A stretch of 64,000 nt of DNA from Acidobacteriota bacterium. GTDB taxonomy: Bacteria; Acidobacteriota; Terriglobia; Acidiferrales; UBA7541. The stretch covers positions 40,491 through 104,490 of the forward strand of contig JAJYLB010000009.1 of assembly GCA_021788095.1 (NCBI GenBank), in the 5' to 3' direction. Below the pieces are notes generated by a model. The model was not told the DNA's origin. It did not search any database and saw only the letters and a list, made by a program, of their open reading frames with translations. Shown here one piece after another: positions 51,718 through 61,411 of the stretch (positions within the stretch are counted from its first letter, which is position 1; each line of letters opens with the position of its first letter). The translations under genes were made by a program, and so were the position numbers.

Positions 51718-52386
51718 ATGAACTGTAGGGAATTCGCGGATTTGGTTCACCAGGTGGCAGGCCGCCGGGCAGTGGATGCCGCTCTTGCCGCTGCTGCGCG
51801 TGCTCATGCGGAGGCCTGTCCGTCCTGCGGCGAGCGTTTCGCCGAAGCGCGGACGCTAGCCGGGATTTTGCATATCGCGTCCGGGGAATCACGCCGGCTC
51901 GATCCCCCGCGGCACGTCGAAGCGTTGCTGCTGGAGGCCTTTCGTAGGGAACACTTCGTGGCAGATCGTCGCGGACCCGGCGCGCAGATGGTTTGGCGTC
52001 CGATCCTTGCCTGGACGGGTGGTTGCGCGGCATTGGCTTTGTTGGTTCTCGAGTCGCTGGTACTGTTCCCCGGCCGCCTGCGTCCGCCTGCCTCTCTTCG
52101 TTCCCCTGTCTCCCTGCCGAAGGCAACCGCGCCTCGTGAAGTTGCCTCTTCGCATCCTCCATCCTCGTCTTCGAAGACGAATCTCACCTCAGACTTCGTC
52201 CCCGTACCCTTTGCGGGAAGCTCTGAGCCGGACGACTGGGGGGTCATCGTGAGGGTACGCGTACCGCGCTCCTGCTTGGCCGACCTGGGCTATCCGGTTG
52301 ATGAGGCGCAGGGTGGGGGGGTGGTCCAGGCCGATCTGTTGGTTGGAGGTGATGGCTGGCCACGGGCAGTGAGGATCGTGCCATGA
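51718..52386 (+). CDS. zinc-finger anti-sigma factor
   Basis: 222 residues from ATG 51718. The N-terminal ZAS domain has HAEACPSC (H-x3-C-x2-C), an amphipathic LLLEAFRREHF segment, one membrane helix (LAWTGGCAALALLVLESLVL near 102-121) and a periplasmic part with VIVRVRVPRSCLADLGYPVD that may be a TonB-C-like end (QADLLVGGDGWPRAVRIV). It should hold the upstream ECF sigma factor at the membrane. The following gene overlaps or follows closely. Confidence 0.85.
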   Translation: MNCREFADLVHQVAGRRAVDAALAAAARAHAEACPSCGERFAEARTLAGILHIASGESRRLDPPRHVEALLLEAFRREHFVADRRGPGAQMVWRPILAWTGGCAALALLVLESLVLFPGRLRPPASLRSPVSLPKATAPREVASSHPPSSSSKTNLTSDFVPVPFAGSSEPDDWGVIVRVRVPRSCLADLGYPVDEAQGGGVVQADLLVGGDGWPRAVRIVP

Positions 52387-52442
52387 CGCATCCGTGCGCG
52401 TGGGGAAGCGCGAAGAAAATCCATGTACGGGAGGGAAAGAGA

Positions 52443-53375
52443 ATGCTCGGCTCGCAGCCCGGTTCGCGTGGCATCGCGCAGGCCTGGCCCGCGGTGCTGG
52501 TTCTCGCGTTGGGGGTGCTTGTCGGCTCATCAGCCAGGGCGACTCCGCAAAGACGGGCACAGGCGATGACGGCAGGCCATGAATTGCCTCCGCCTCCCCC
52601 GGAGCCCATGCCGGGAATGTTTGCTTTCGAGGGAGCCTTGTCGGATGTGAGTGGCAAGGTAGTGAAGAATGCTCCCTTCTCTGCCGTGGTGGTCAGCGAA
52701 ACCTTGGAGGATCTCGCGGATGGTAACCGCATCGACCGAAAATCCGAAGGCGCTTTTGCACGCGATAGCCAGGGCCGTACACGTCGTGAAATGACCCTCA
52801 AGAATATCGGCCCATGGGCGGCGTCGGGCGAGCCGCCACAACTCGTATTTATCAACGATCCCGTGACCGGCGGCGCATTCCTCCTGAACCAGAGCCGGAA
52901 GGTCGCTTACCGAATGCCCCTTTTCAGAGCGAACACTCGCTTGGTGATCTCGCGGATGAGGCGTGCTGCGGCCCTTAGGGGAGCGGGTCCCGGCATGGCG
53001 TCGTTGCCCCGCGCACGTGCCTTGCGCAAAGAAATCGTCACGCAATCGCTGGGCCAGAAAAGGTTCAATGGACTGCTGGCCAACGGCACTCGCACCATTC
53101 GCACCATTCCGGCTGGACAGATTGGGAACGAAAAGCCAATCGTAATCACCACGGACCGGTGGTATTCGCTCGCGCTCCATACCACGGTTCTGGTCAGAAG
53201 GAGCGATCCGCGGTTTGGCACGAGCACGTTTGAGTTAACTCACATCCGACTTTCTCCCCCTGCACCATCCCTTTTCGTCGTGCCGGTTGGCTTTAGAGTG
53301 GAGCGTGCGGGACGGATTTTCATGCGGCCGAATGCCATCACTGTGCTCCCAGGGCTCGGCCGCAAGCGTCATTAA
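52443..53375 (+). CDS. exported protein of the ECF-sigma operon
   Basis: 310 residues from ATG 52443 (GGGAGGGAAAGAG upstream). It has an N-terminal hydrophobic signal (AWPAVLVLALGVLVGSSARA), a Pro-rich stretch and a beta-rich domain (FAFEGALSDVSGKVVKNAPF, RRTRREMTLKNIGPWA-like segment, ELTHIRLSPPAPSLFVVPVG). The FSAVVVSETLEDLADGNRI opening recurs in acidobacterial periplasmic proteins of unknown role. A start at 52383 would overlap the anti-sigma gene. Confidence 0.75.
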   Translation: MLGSQPGSRGIAQAWPAVLVLALGVLVGSSARATPQRRAQAMTAGHELPPPPPEPMPGMFAFEGALSDVSGKVVKNAPFSAVVVSETLEDLADGNRIDRKSEGAFARDSQGRTRREMTLKNIGPWAASGEPPQLVFINDPVTGGAFLLNQSRKVAYRMPLFRANTRLVISRMRRAAALRGAGPGMASLPRARALRKEIVTQSLGQKRFNGLLANGTRTIRTIPAGQIGNEKPIVITTDRWYSLALHTTVLVRRSDPRFGTSTFELTHIRLSPPAPSLFVVPVGFRVERAGRIFMRPNAITVLPGLGRKRH

Positions 53376-53418
53376 AAGAGTTCCTCGCGGCGATTACCCT
53401 CCCGTGGGGAAGCATGCG

Positions 53419-53458
53419 CTTGGGGGCGCCAAATCTCCCCGCCCAGGGCGCCCCCAGG
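53419..53458. promoter_or_regulatory. GC-rich hairpin before the cupin gene
   Basis: CTTGGGGGCGCC (53419-53430) pairs with GGCGCCCCCAGG (53447-53458), 11 of 12 bases, 16-base loop. No T-tract follows, so it is an attenuator candidate or a weak terminator. Confidence 0.4.
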
Positions 53459-53494
53459 CGAGTTTCCCGCAGTTGCGCGGTTCGGAGGGTGAAG

Positions 53495-53767
53495 ATGCAA
53501 AACGAAGTGCGTGAGCTCGAGCGACAACTGCGAGCCGAGGGTTTCGCCAATATCTACGTCTGGCAGGATGGACCTCAGGCTTACTACCCCGATCATTCTC
53601 ACCCCACACTGACCGCCCACATCGTTCTCGAAGGCGAAATGATTCTAACCATGGACAACAGCAGCGCCACCTATCGCGTAGGAGAACGGGTGGACGTCCC
53701 TGCCAACGCCGTGCACTCGGCGCGGATGGGACCCGCAGGTTGCCGCTACCTCATCGGGGAACCCTAA
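53495..53767 (+). CDS. small cupin protein
   Basis: 90 residues from ATG 53495, with GGAGGGTGAAG upstream. YYPDHSHPTLTAHIVLEGEM and VDVPANAVHSARMGPAG carry the two cupin motifs with His ligands. A stand-alone sensor or isomerase-like fold; the ligand is unknown. Confidence 0.85.
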   Translation: MQNEVRELERQLRAEGFANIYVWQDGPQAYYPDHSHPTLTAHIVLEGEMILTMDNSSATYRVGERVDVPANAVHSARMGPAGCRYLIGEP

Positions 53768-53929
53768 GGCTGCTATCTTATTGGGAACACATGACTTGAG
53801 TTGACTTCCGCTGCTCCTCGGCTCCGTAGGTAACTCTCAGGCAACAGAAACATCCCTTCCGCGCCCGACTCCTCTCATTTCCTCCCTAAACTGAGTCTGA
53901 ATTGCCCCTCGGTCGGGGCCAAGGCGGCC

Positions 53930-54436
53930 ATGGATTCTTTTCTGATGGTGGCAGGTTTCCTGACGCTCGCGCTTCTGCTCGCGGTGACGGGGCTTTGGAT
54001 GCTGGTCAGTCCGCGGCGCTTTGCGGCGGTCTCTGAGGCCTTTGCTGCCGCAGGGAATCTGCCAAGCTTCTTGCTCCGCTCCGTCAAAGGCGCCTTGTTG
54101 CAGATACGAGTTCTAGGACTTTTCAGCTTCGTTCTCGGAACTGTGCTAATGGGAAGTACGGTGGGTTTCGCGTCGGCGGTGGTAGACGCTACGCGGAGCG
54201 GCCCGAAGCTTTACTGGCTGATCGTCCCGGCCTCCCTCGGGCTGGCAGCTAGCTACCTCATACTCTTTTACGCTTGCGAGTGGGTTGTTCGAACGTTCCA
54301 GAAATGGGTCGATCACCCTCTCGTTCCTCAGGAACTGATCCTTGCCTTTACGTGGGAGCTTCGAATCGCCGGCGTTGCCTTTGGCTTCCTCGGCCTGGGC
54401 GCGATGTCCATCTGGCTCAAATCACTCCTGCGCTAG
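53930..54436 (+). CDS. four-helix inner-membrane protein
   Basis: 168 residues with four hydrophobic helices (FLTLALLLAVTGLWML, LGLFSFVLGTVLMG, LIVPASLGLAASYLILFYAC, FGFLGLGAMSIWL). Short loops and SPRRFAAVSEAFAAAG after the first helix. No family recognised; single gene, convergent with glcF. Confidence 0.75.
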   Translation: MDSFLMVAGFLTLALLLAVTGLWMLVSPRRFAAVSEAFAAAGNLPSFLLRSVKGALLQIRVLGLFSFVLGTVLMGSTVGFASAVVDATRSGPKLYWLIVPASLGLAASYLILFYACEWVVRTFQKWVDHPLVPQELILAFTWELRIAGVAFGFLGLGAMSIWLKSLLR

Positions 54437-54457
54437 GGGAACGCCCCTTCCTTCCGT

Positions 54458-54473
54458 CCTTTGCGCCCCTGCG
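54458..54473. repeat. host two-unit octamer repeat CCTTTGCG/CCCCTGCG
   Basis: It lies in the 44-bp space between two convergent genes and uses the same unit as the prophage array at 26882-26914. Confidence 0.6.
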
Positions 54474-54480
54474 TGCTTCG

Positions 54481-55788
54481 TCACCGTAGCGCCCGGTCGA
54501 GTATCTCCACGACATGGACGACTTCCTGCCCCGTGGAAGCAAGCTTCACCCCCGCCCGCAGTTGCAGGATGCACCCGGGATTTGCCGTGACGATCGTGGC
54601 AGCCCCGGTTTCCCGGGCATGTTGCGTTTTTTGCCTTAGCAGTTCCAGGGCTGTCTCGGTTTGCGTGATGTTGTAAACTCCCGCCGATCCGCAACATTGG
54701 TCGGCGAATCGCATCTCGACCAATTCCAATCCGGGTACCGCCGCCAGCAGCCGCCGGGGCGCCTCGCGAACCCTCTGGCCGTGCAGCAAATGGCACGAAT
54801 CTTGATAGGTGACGCGCCTCTCCTCCCGTTTCAGAGGGGAAACGAGCCCCAACTGGTCCAGAAATTCGGTCACGTCGCGCACGCGCTCGCCGAAGGCTTC
54901 CGCACGCTCGTGGTCCTTGTCCTCGGGCCCGAAGAGCTGGCCGTATTCCTTCAGCGTCGAGCCGCAGCCGGCAGCGTTGGTGATGACCGCATCGAAGTCC
55001 CCCTGCTCGAAGGCTGCCAGATTGCGCCGCGCCAGATCCCGAGCCACGTCCCGAAAGCCCGCGTGCACGGCGAGGGCCCCGCAGCACCATTGTCCCCCGG
55101 GGACCACGACCTCGCATCCGTTTGCCTGGAGCACGCGAAGGGTAGCCTCGTTCAGGGAAGTAAAGGTCATTCGCGCAATGCAGCCTGCGAAAAAAGCGAT
55201 CCGGGCCCGGCGTATCCCTCGCGCCTCATGAACGCGCGTTGCATCCGTGGAGAAGAACTTGCGGTCGATGCGCGGCATCAGTTGGCTGCGCGCTTCGAGC
55301 CCGGCCAGCTTGAGAAGCCCCGACCCGGTCGCGATTCTCTCAAATCCTGAGCGCTGGTAAAAACCCGCGAGACGCGCAAGCTTCGCCATGCGGTCGGGGT
55401 AGGGAAGCAATTGGCGATAGAACAAATTCCGCGCGAAGCGCGGGATCGGTGGCCGGCGGTATTCCTGTTCGATCCGGCCTCGGGCAAGCTCGACCAACTT
55501 GCCGTATTCCACCCCCGACGGGCACGCCGTCTCGCAAGCGCGGCAGTCCAGGCATCGATCGATGTGCGTTACGTAGGCGGCGCTCATCGGCATTTCGTCC
55601 TGGGAGACGAGAAACATCTGCCGGATCCGCCCCCGTGGAGAATCAGCCTCTCGGCCCCAGAGTCGATACGTAGGGCACTGGTTCAGGCAGAGGCCGCAGT
55701 GTACGCAGCGCGCGTAGTCGCGGTAATGGCCTTGATCCTCCGCTTCCGCGGTCAGGGAAGTTGTCCGCGCTGGCGCCTCGCTCGCCAC
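54481..55788 (-). CDS. glcF: glycolate oxidase iron-sulfur subunit
   Basis: 435 residues. Two [4Fe-4S] ferredoxin motifs (CVHCGLCLNQCP near residue 28 and CLDCRACETACP near 79) and two CCG-type cysteine modules (GGQWCCGALAVHAG and ADQCCGSAG). It passes electrons from the GlcD/GlcE flavoproteins to the quinone pool. The gene starts five bases after the glcE stop, in the glcDEF operon. Confidence 0.93.
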   Translation of the reverse strand: MASEAPARTTSLTAEAEDQGHYRDYARCVHCGLCLNQCPTYRLWGREADSPRGRIRQMFLVSQDEMPMSAAYVTHIDRCLDCRACETACPSGVEYGKLVELARGRIEQEYRRPPIPRFARNLFYRQLLPYPDRMAKLARLAGFYQRSGFERIATGSGLLKLAGLEARSQLMPRIDRKFFSTDATRVHEARGIRRARIAFFAGCIARMTFTSLNEATLRVLQANGCEVVVPGGQWCCGALAVHAGFRDVARDLARRNLAAFEQGDFDAVITNAAGCGSTLKEYGQLFGPEDKDHERAEAFGERVRDVTEFLDQLGLVSPLKREERRVTYQDSCHLLHGQRVREAPRRLLAAVPGLELVEMRFADQCCGSAGVYNITQTETALELLRQKTQHARETGAATIVTANPGCILQLRAGVKLASTGQEVVHVVEILDRALR

Positions 55789-55793
55789 GGGAG

Positions 55794-57191
55794 TCAGAGA
55801 CCTCCTGCAAACCTTCCCGGGCTGAGAATGTTCTCGGGATCAAACACCTGTTTTACCTTTCCCATCAGACCGAGATCGGGCCGCTCGTCACCCCGCAGCC
55901 GCGTACGCTTTCGCAAGTCTTCCGGGCACCACGGAAGGGACCAGTGCCCCTGCATCGCCAGGATCGCTTCTGCCGTTTCGTCTACCGCTTGTGCAAGACG
56001 CAGGATGGTTTCCGGATTCAGCGCGTCGGGGAGGAACGCGATGTAGATCGCCCCAACCGCTCGCGCCAGAAGCGCCACCGGAAGTTGGTGCCGCTTCGCG
56101 CTGGATTCGGCAGCCGCGCAGGCCGTGCTCAATTGGCTTGGCAACACCCCCGCGTGCACAAGGGTCGCTGCCGGCGAGGAATCGAGCAGCAAGGGAACGG
56201 CCTCGACCAGACGTTCCCATACGCCGGCCGTCGCCTCGTCGTCGAGCAAGAGGCTGTCGGTCGCTCCCCACTCGCGCGCCATCCCCTCCGCGTCGTTGCG
56301 GAACCGCCGGAATACCGCCTCGCTCCCGCCGAAGCCTACAGCGACTTGCCACTCGGAGGCCCGCCCGGAAAGTTGCGGGACCGGCAATGGTGATGCGCTC
56401 CGAGGTGCCCCCCGTCGGAGCAGGTCCACAAGTGTCGCGTTCAGGCTTTCGAGCGAGGTCGCCGCCAACGGGGAATGAGCGATGCATTGAGCGAAACCGA
56501 TGGCCGCCGATGCCTCCCCGAAAGTCGCTAGAATGCTGCGACGTACCTCTGGCAGGGGAAAGGTCTTGAAATTCAGCCGCGAAATCACCCCCAGCGTTCC
56601 TAAGGAACCGACCAGGAGTTTGTGAAGGTCGTATCCCGCCACGCTCTTCACCACGCTGCTGCCGCTCTTGACGCGATGGCTGCTTCCGGTCACGAACTCT
56701 GCCCCGAGCAGGAAATCGCGCACGGTACCGTAGCCCTGTCGGAGCGGAGAGTCGATGCCGCTCGAGACGGTGCCCCCGGCCGTGGCCAAGCTCTCGTACG
56801 GTACTGAAAGCGGAAGAAACTGGTGGTGTGCCTTGAGACACTTCGATATATCCGTTAGGCGCGCCCCCCCTCCCACGCTCAGCGTGAGATCGCCGGGATC
56901 GTGCTCGAGGATCTGATTCATGCGCGTCGAGACGAGCGCGAGGTCGTAGTGCGAGGGCGGACCCCCCATCCCCAGCTTCGTACCGGCTCCGGCCACGACG
57001 ACGGCGAGCCGCTGTTTGACGCAAAGCCGAAGGATTTCTCGAGTCTCGTCTGCGGTCGCCGGCCATGCCACCACCGCGGGCCTTTGGCCGCCGATGGCAT
57101 AATTCCGCGTAGCAGCGGCCTCCACGCTGGTGTTTGCCCCGCCCACAATCGCCGAGATCGGCTCGAACAGGTTTTCCCCGCTTGCCCTCAT
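55794..57191 (-). CDS. glcE: glycolate oxidase FAD-binding subunit
   Basis: 465 residues, about 110 longer than E. coli GlcE. PCMH-type FAD domain: PAVVAWPATADETREILRLC, VVVAGAGTKLGMGG, GDLTLSVGGGARLTDISKCL, GGTVSSGIDSPLRQGYGTVR, and LVGSLGTLGVISRLNFKTFP. Its start overlaps the glcD stop by ATGA. Works as the smaller flavoprotein of glycolate oxidase. Confidence 0.9.
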   Translation of the reverse strand: MRASGENLFEPISAIVGGANTSVEAAATRNYAIGGQRPAVVAWPATADETREILRLCVKQRLAVVVAGAGTKLGMGGPPSHYDLALVSTRMNQILEHDPGDLTLSVGGGARLTDISKCLKAHHQFLPLSVPYESLATAGGTVSSGIDSPLRQGYGTVRDFLLGAEFVTGSSHRVKSGSSVVKSVAGYDLHKLLVGSLGTLGVISRLNFKTFPLPEVRRSILATFGEASAAIGFAQCIAHSPLAATSLESLNATLVDLLRRGAPRSASPLPVPQLSGRASEWQVAVGFGGSEAVFRRFRNDAEGMAREWGATDSLLLDDEATAGVWERLVEAVPLLLDSSPAATLVHAGVLPSQLSTACAAAESSAKRHQLPVALLARAVGAIYIAFLPDALNPETILRLAQAVDETAEAILAMQGHWSLPWCPEDLRKRTRLRGDERPDLGLMGKVKQVFDPENILSPGRFAGGL

Positions 57192-58708
57192 GCCTGTCTG
57201 TCGCGTAAGGCGCCGTCGGCCCCGGAAGGGCCGGAACCACCCGCCTCGTCAACGCGCGCTGTGCCTCGTTTCCCTTCCGTTGCGGATGCCGCCGGAATCC
57301 GAATCTCACCGCACCCCTTGCCCCCGGGAAAGATCTTGCCGGGATTCAGCAAGCCGAGAGGGTTGAAGGCATCACGGACCCCCTTCATCAACGCGAGATC
57401 GGCTTGGCTGAAAAGCAGCGGCATCAGCCGGTCTTTCTCCATTCCGACGCCATGCTCCCCCGTGATCGATCCTCCCATCTCGATGCATAGTGCGATGATT
57501 TCATCGGCCGCTGCCATCGCGCGCGCGAATTCGTCGGCTTTGCGGTGATCGAAGCAGAGCATGGGATGCAAATTGCCGTCGCCGGCGTGGAAGATATTTC
57601 CTACATCGAACCCGTGCCTGCGGCCGATTTCGCCAATCCGCCGTAGCGCCTCCGGCAGCCGCGTGCGGGGAATCACACCGTCTTGCACGTAGCAATCAGG
57701 AGCGACCCGACCGACGGCGCCGAAGGCGTTCTTCCGCGCCTTCCATAGAGTTTCGCGCTCGCGTTCGCTCTGCGCCGTCCGTACCTCCCGGGCCCGATTC
57801 TTCCGGCAGAGGTCGATGACGGCCTGCGCTTGCTCCTCGGCCGCCTCGCGCATGCCATCAACTTCGATGAGCAGTAACGCACCCGCATCGGTGGGCAAGC
57901 CCGCCTGAATGGACGATTCGACGACTCGGATGGTCCACCCATCCAGCATCTCGCAGGCTGCGGGGGTGACCCCCGCAGCCGTGAGAGTGGCCACGGTCTC
58001 GGTGGCATCGTCCGCCGTCTCGAAAACCGCGAGAAGTGTCTTCACCGATTCTGGCAAGGGCGTGAGCTTCACCGTGATTTCCACAACCAATCCCAACGTC
58101 CCTTCCGAGCCGACGAACAGACCGACGAGGTCGTAGCCCGGTGGGTCGACGGCTCCGCCACCGATACGTACCATCTCGCCATCCGGCAGGACGATCTCCA
58201 AGGCTTGCACATGGTTTGCCGTCACGCCATAGCGCAGCGTGTGTGGCCCCCCGGCGTTTTCGGCAACGTTTCCTCCAATCGTGCACGCCTTTTGGCTGGA
58301 AGGATCCGGCGCGTAGTGCAGCCCGGCGGAAGCAACCGCCCGCGATAGATCCAGATTCACCACACCCGGCTCGACTACCGCCAGACGGTTCTCCACGTCG
58401 ATCTCGAGGATCTTGTTCATTCGCGAAAACACCACCTGTACCCCGCCCTCGCGTGCGAGCGCCCCTCCGGAAAGCCCGGTCCCGGCGCCCCGGCCCACCA
58501 CCGGCACCCGATGGCGGTTTGACCACCGTGCCAACGCTGCCACCTCGTGCTTGCTCCCAGGGAACACCACCAGGTCCGGTCGGCCTGTCTCCACCGACCC
58601 GTCATACTCGTAGAGACTTACCTCCAGGGATTCGGTCAGCAGGTGCGCGGATCCAACGATTTGCGCAAGCTCCTTGATCGCCTCCCCGCTAATGTTTCGC
58701 GTCGCCAT
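57188..58708 (-). CDS. glcD: glycolate oxidase subunit, FAD-linked
   Basis: 506 residues. FAD-binding PCMH motifs VVGRGAGTGLSGGAL, LAVVEPGVVNLDLSRAVASA and CTIGGNVAENAGGPHTLRYG, then the FAD-oxidase C-terminal HAGDGNLHPMLCFD and GGSITGEHGVGMEKDRL. Oxidises glycolate to glyoxylate. First gene of glcDEF; the intergenic space to the divergent transketolase-like gene is about 100 bp and contains period-7 pyrimidine-rich sequence. Confidence 0.94.
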   Translation of the reverse strand: MATRNISGEAIKELAQIVGSAHLLTESLEVSLYEYDGSVETGRPDLVVFPGSKHEVAALARWSNRHRVPVVGRGAGTGLSGGALAREGGVQVVFSRMNKILEIDVENRLAVVEPGVVNLDLSRAVASAGLHYAPDPSSQKACTIGGNVAENAGGPHTLRYGVTANHVQALEIVLPDGEMVRIGGGAVDPPGYDLVGLFVGSEGTLGLVVEITVKLTPLPESVKTLLAVFETADDATETVATLTAAGVTPAACEMLDGWTIRVVESSIQAGLPTDAGALLLIEVDGMREAAEEQAQAVIDLCRKNRAREVRTAQSERERETLWKARKNAFGAVGRVAPDCYVQDGVIPRTRLPEALRRIGEIGRRHGFDVGNIFHAGDGNLHPMLCFDHRKADEFARAMAAADEIIALCIEMGGSITGEHGVGMEKDRLMPLLFSQADLALMKGVRDAFNPLGLLNPGKIFPGGKGCGEIRIPAASATEGKRGTARVDEAGGSGPSGADGALRDRQA

Positions 58709-58787
58709 TCCTCTCGCCTACCCGAATATAGTGTATCGTCCCGCGGGCGCAAAATGCCGGAAGTCCGGGTACGCCTCCTTTACGTTC

Positions 58788-58811
58788 TCTTCCCCTTTTC
58801 CCTGTTCCCCG
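58788..58811. repeat. period-7 pyrimidine-rich array in host DNA
   Basis: TCTTCCC, CTTTTCC, CTGTTCC, CC in register, between glcD and the transketolase-like gene. Weak, but the 7-bp period matches the prophage arrays. Confidence 0.45.
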
Positions 58812-58825
58812 CTCGGAGTTTACGG

Positions 58826-61411
58826 GCTGGGGCAATTCGTCTATCATGCGTTCCGTTGGGTTGGGAACTCTACTCTGGAGAAGGGTGGGAAGACTTGGGG
58901 TCGCACGCGTATTCGGCGCTGTCGCCGGTTGAGCAGTGGGAGCCTCACATCGGCCGGACCGGGGCCTTGGAAGACATTGGCTACATGACGTGTATGACAC
59001 TCGTGCTGCTCGGGAACTACGCGCAGACGGGTCATTTTGGTGGGCCGCTGGCCTACACGCCCTACAACGTCGCAGCACATTTGGCGGGGCCGGAACTGGG
59101 AGGATTGCGCTACGACTACCGGCGCCCGAAGCACCCCTTTGGCGACAAGTTCATGTTGGCGGGCGGGCACAATATTCCCACCGGCTACGCCTTGTGGATG
59201 ATCCTGGGCCAAGCGCTCGAACGGAAATTCAAAGCTACCGGCGATCGCCGCTACTACGTCGATCCGAATGTGGCCATCTTGCCGGTTGACGCCCTCGGAT
59301 TCCGCCGCGGTGCCGCCGTTTTGAAGCACCTCCTCCAGGATTACGGCTTGGTTGACCATCCCTTGTTCGCCCAGGCCAAGGCGCGCGGCATCAAGTCGCT
59401 CGCCGGCCATTCGGAAAGCACCGACGTGACGAACGACGTCAATGGCGGCCCGTCCGGGGTTGGCATCGCTGCCTCGGCAGGCAAAGCCGCATTCTGGGAC
59501 ATCGCCGGCGCTCCGAGCTCTTTGAAAGTGATAGCGCTGGAAGGCGAGTTCGCATTGACCGAAGGGCACGCGCAGGAACTCAAGACCCAAGCCCTGGCGC
59601 TGCAGGTGGGCAAGCGCCTTCGCATCCTGTTGTCCTTCAACAACGCGGGTATTGACGATTTGCTGATCGGGGGCGTGGTCGACCGCAAATTTGATGGCTA
59701 CCGGCTCGTGGACCAGTGGGCTTCATACGGTTGGAACGTTTTGAGCCTGCCGAATGGCAATGATTATGGCCAGATTATCGGCGCCCTCAAGACCATGGAA
59801 GATTGGGATGAGCACGATCGCCGCCCGTTTATCGTCATTGGCAATACCACCAAGGGGTACTGGCCGGGCGCGGCCGATGGGAAGGTCGCCGGAATGGATC
59901 AACTCATCGGCTTTCCAAGCCACCCGTACTCGTTGAAAATGAATTCGGAGTATTTCGTGGCCCTGGCAAGCACCTTCGAGAAGCATTATGGCGTCACCTT
60001 TGAAGGCATTCGTCAGGGTCCGGTCGCCGATCCCCGCCAGAGGCTGATTCAGTTCAAAACCAACATCGATGTCGTGATGTCCTTGCTCGACCGCGACGGT
60101 CTGGGAGATTGGCTCGCGGACCGGCTGGTCGCGATCGGAGACACCGTCAAGGACGACTTCCCCTTGCGCTTCGACGTTCATCGCGATCCCTTCCTGGACG
60201 AGCGCCTCCGCGTGGCCCAGCTTCCCACCGAGCCGCAAAAGGTCGCCGTCACGAATCCGGTCTCCGGCGCGGAAAAGCAAGTGGCGATCACCCTCTTCCG
60301 CAAGCCCGGCGAGTTGGCCGGAACGCGGCGGGCGATCTCCGAAGTGATCAAATGGATGAACTACGTCACGGGGAACCGCTTCTTTACGATCGCCGCCGAC
60401 CTCTCCGAGTCCATCAACATGGAACACGGCAGCTTGTGGGGCCACTACAATCCGGTCACCAATCCCCTGGGAACGCGCCTGAAGGCCGCAATCCAGGAAG
60501 CGGGCAACGTGTCGACGGCTATCGGCCTCGTGAGCCAGAGCGCCAGCTTGGATCCCGACAAGTTCGCCGGGGTATGGGCCATGAGCGGCACCTACGGCGC
60601 GTTTACCCCGCTCATGTATACCCCCGCCCGCGTTTGGAGCCAGCAGAACCAGGACAGCCGATTCCGCATGGGGGTTCTGCACATTCTCGCCGCTCATTCC
60701 GGCCCGGAAACTGCTGCGGATGCCCGCACCCACTTTGGAATCTTTGCCACCCAGGTATGGAAGCTCTTCCCGCGCGGTCAGACCATCCACCTGAATTTCT
60801 GGGACTACAACGATGTGGCGCCGGGCTATTTTGCCGCCGCCGAAATCGCCGCTCGCGATCCGAAAGTGGGTATCCTTTCCATCGAGGTCGCCCGACCCGA
60901 TTTCCCCGTGGTCGACCGCAGCGCCTTCGCCGATCCCTCGCTTCAAGCCGCGGCCAAAGGGCTCTACGTCATTCGCGATTTCGCGCCTGGCCGGCAACGC
61001 GCCGGCTACGTGCTGGTGCAGGGCGCGAGTTCCACCGTCAATCTCGTCGGCATGTTGCCCCGCCTGGAACGCGCGGGATGGAACGTCAAAATCATCGCCG
61101 CCGTGAGTGAGGAACTGTTCGATCGGCAACCGGAAGAGTATCGCCGTTCAGTGCTTCCTCCCGAAGCCTATTACGATCTCATGGTTGTGAGCACCGGGAC
61201 CCGGCGGGTCTGGCCCATTCGAAACCTGGGACCGATGACGGACGCCTACTCGCTGACCGCGGATGGAGATAATCAATGGCTGACGGGAGGCCTGGAACCC
61301 GAGGTCATCGCCGAGGCTCACCTCGACCCCGAGTCAATCTTCGCCGCCATCGAGCGGTTTGCCCGTGACCGTGATGCCCGCTTGTCGGGCCAGCACGACT
61401 TGCTTTCGTGA
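58826..61411 (+). pseudogene. transketolase-like thiamine-diphosphate protein, frameshifted at 5' end
   Basis: From about 58826 one frame reads GLGQFVYHAFRWVGNSTLEK GGKTWG; after the G4 run at 58897-58900 the protein continues one frame over (SHAYSALSPVEQWEPHIGRT) to 61411, about 860 codons in total. The TPP region carries KFMLAGGHNIPTGYALW and LALEGEFALTEGHAQELK-like residues; the C-terminal half has transketolase pyrimidine and C domains (LSESINMEHGSLWGHYNPVT, ATQVWKLFPRGQTI). One added G would restore the frame. No clear start codon or ribosome site is visible, so the N-terminus may also be truncated. Confidence 0.75.

Noticed and set aside
59723..61129. 468-residue minus-strand open frame opposite the transketolase-like gene
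   Set aside because: Antisense shadow with typical His/Arg/Gly bias.
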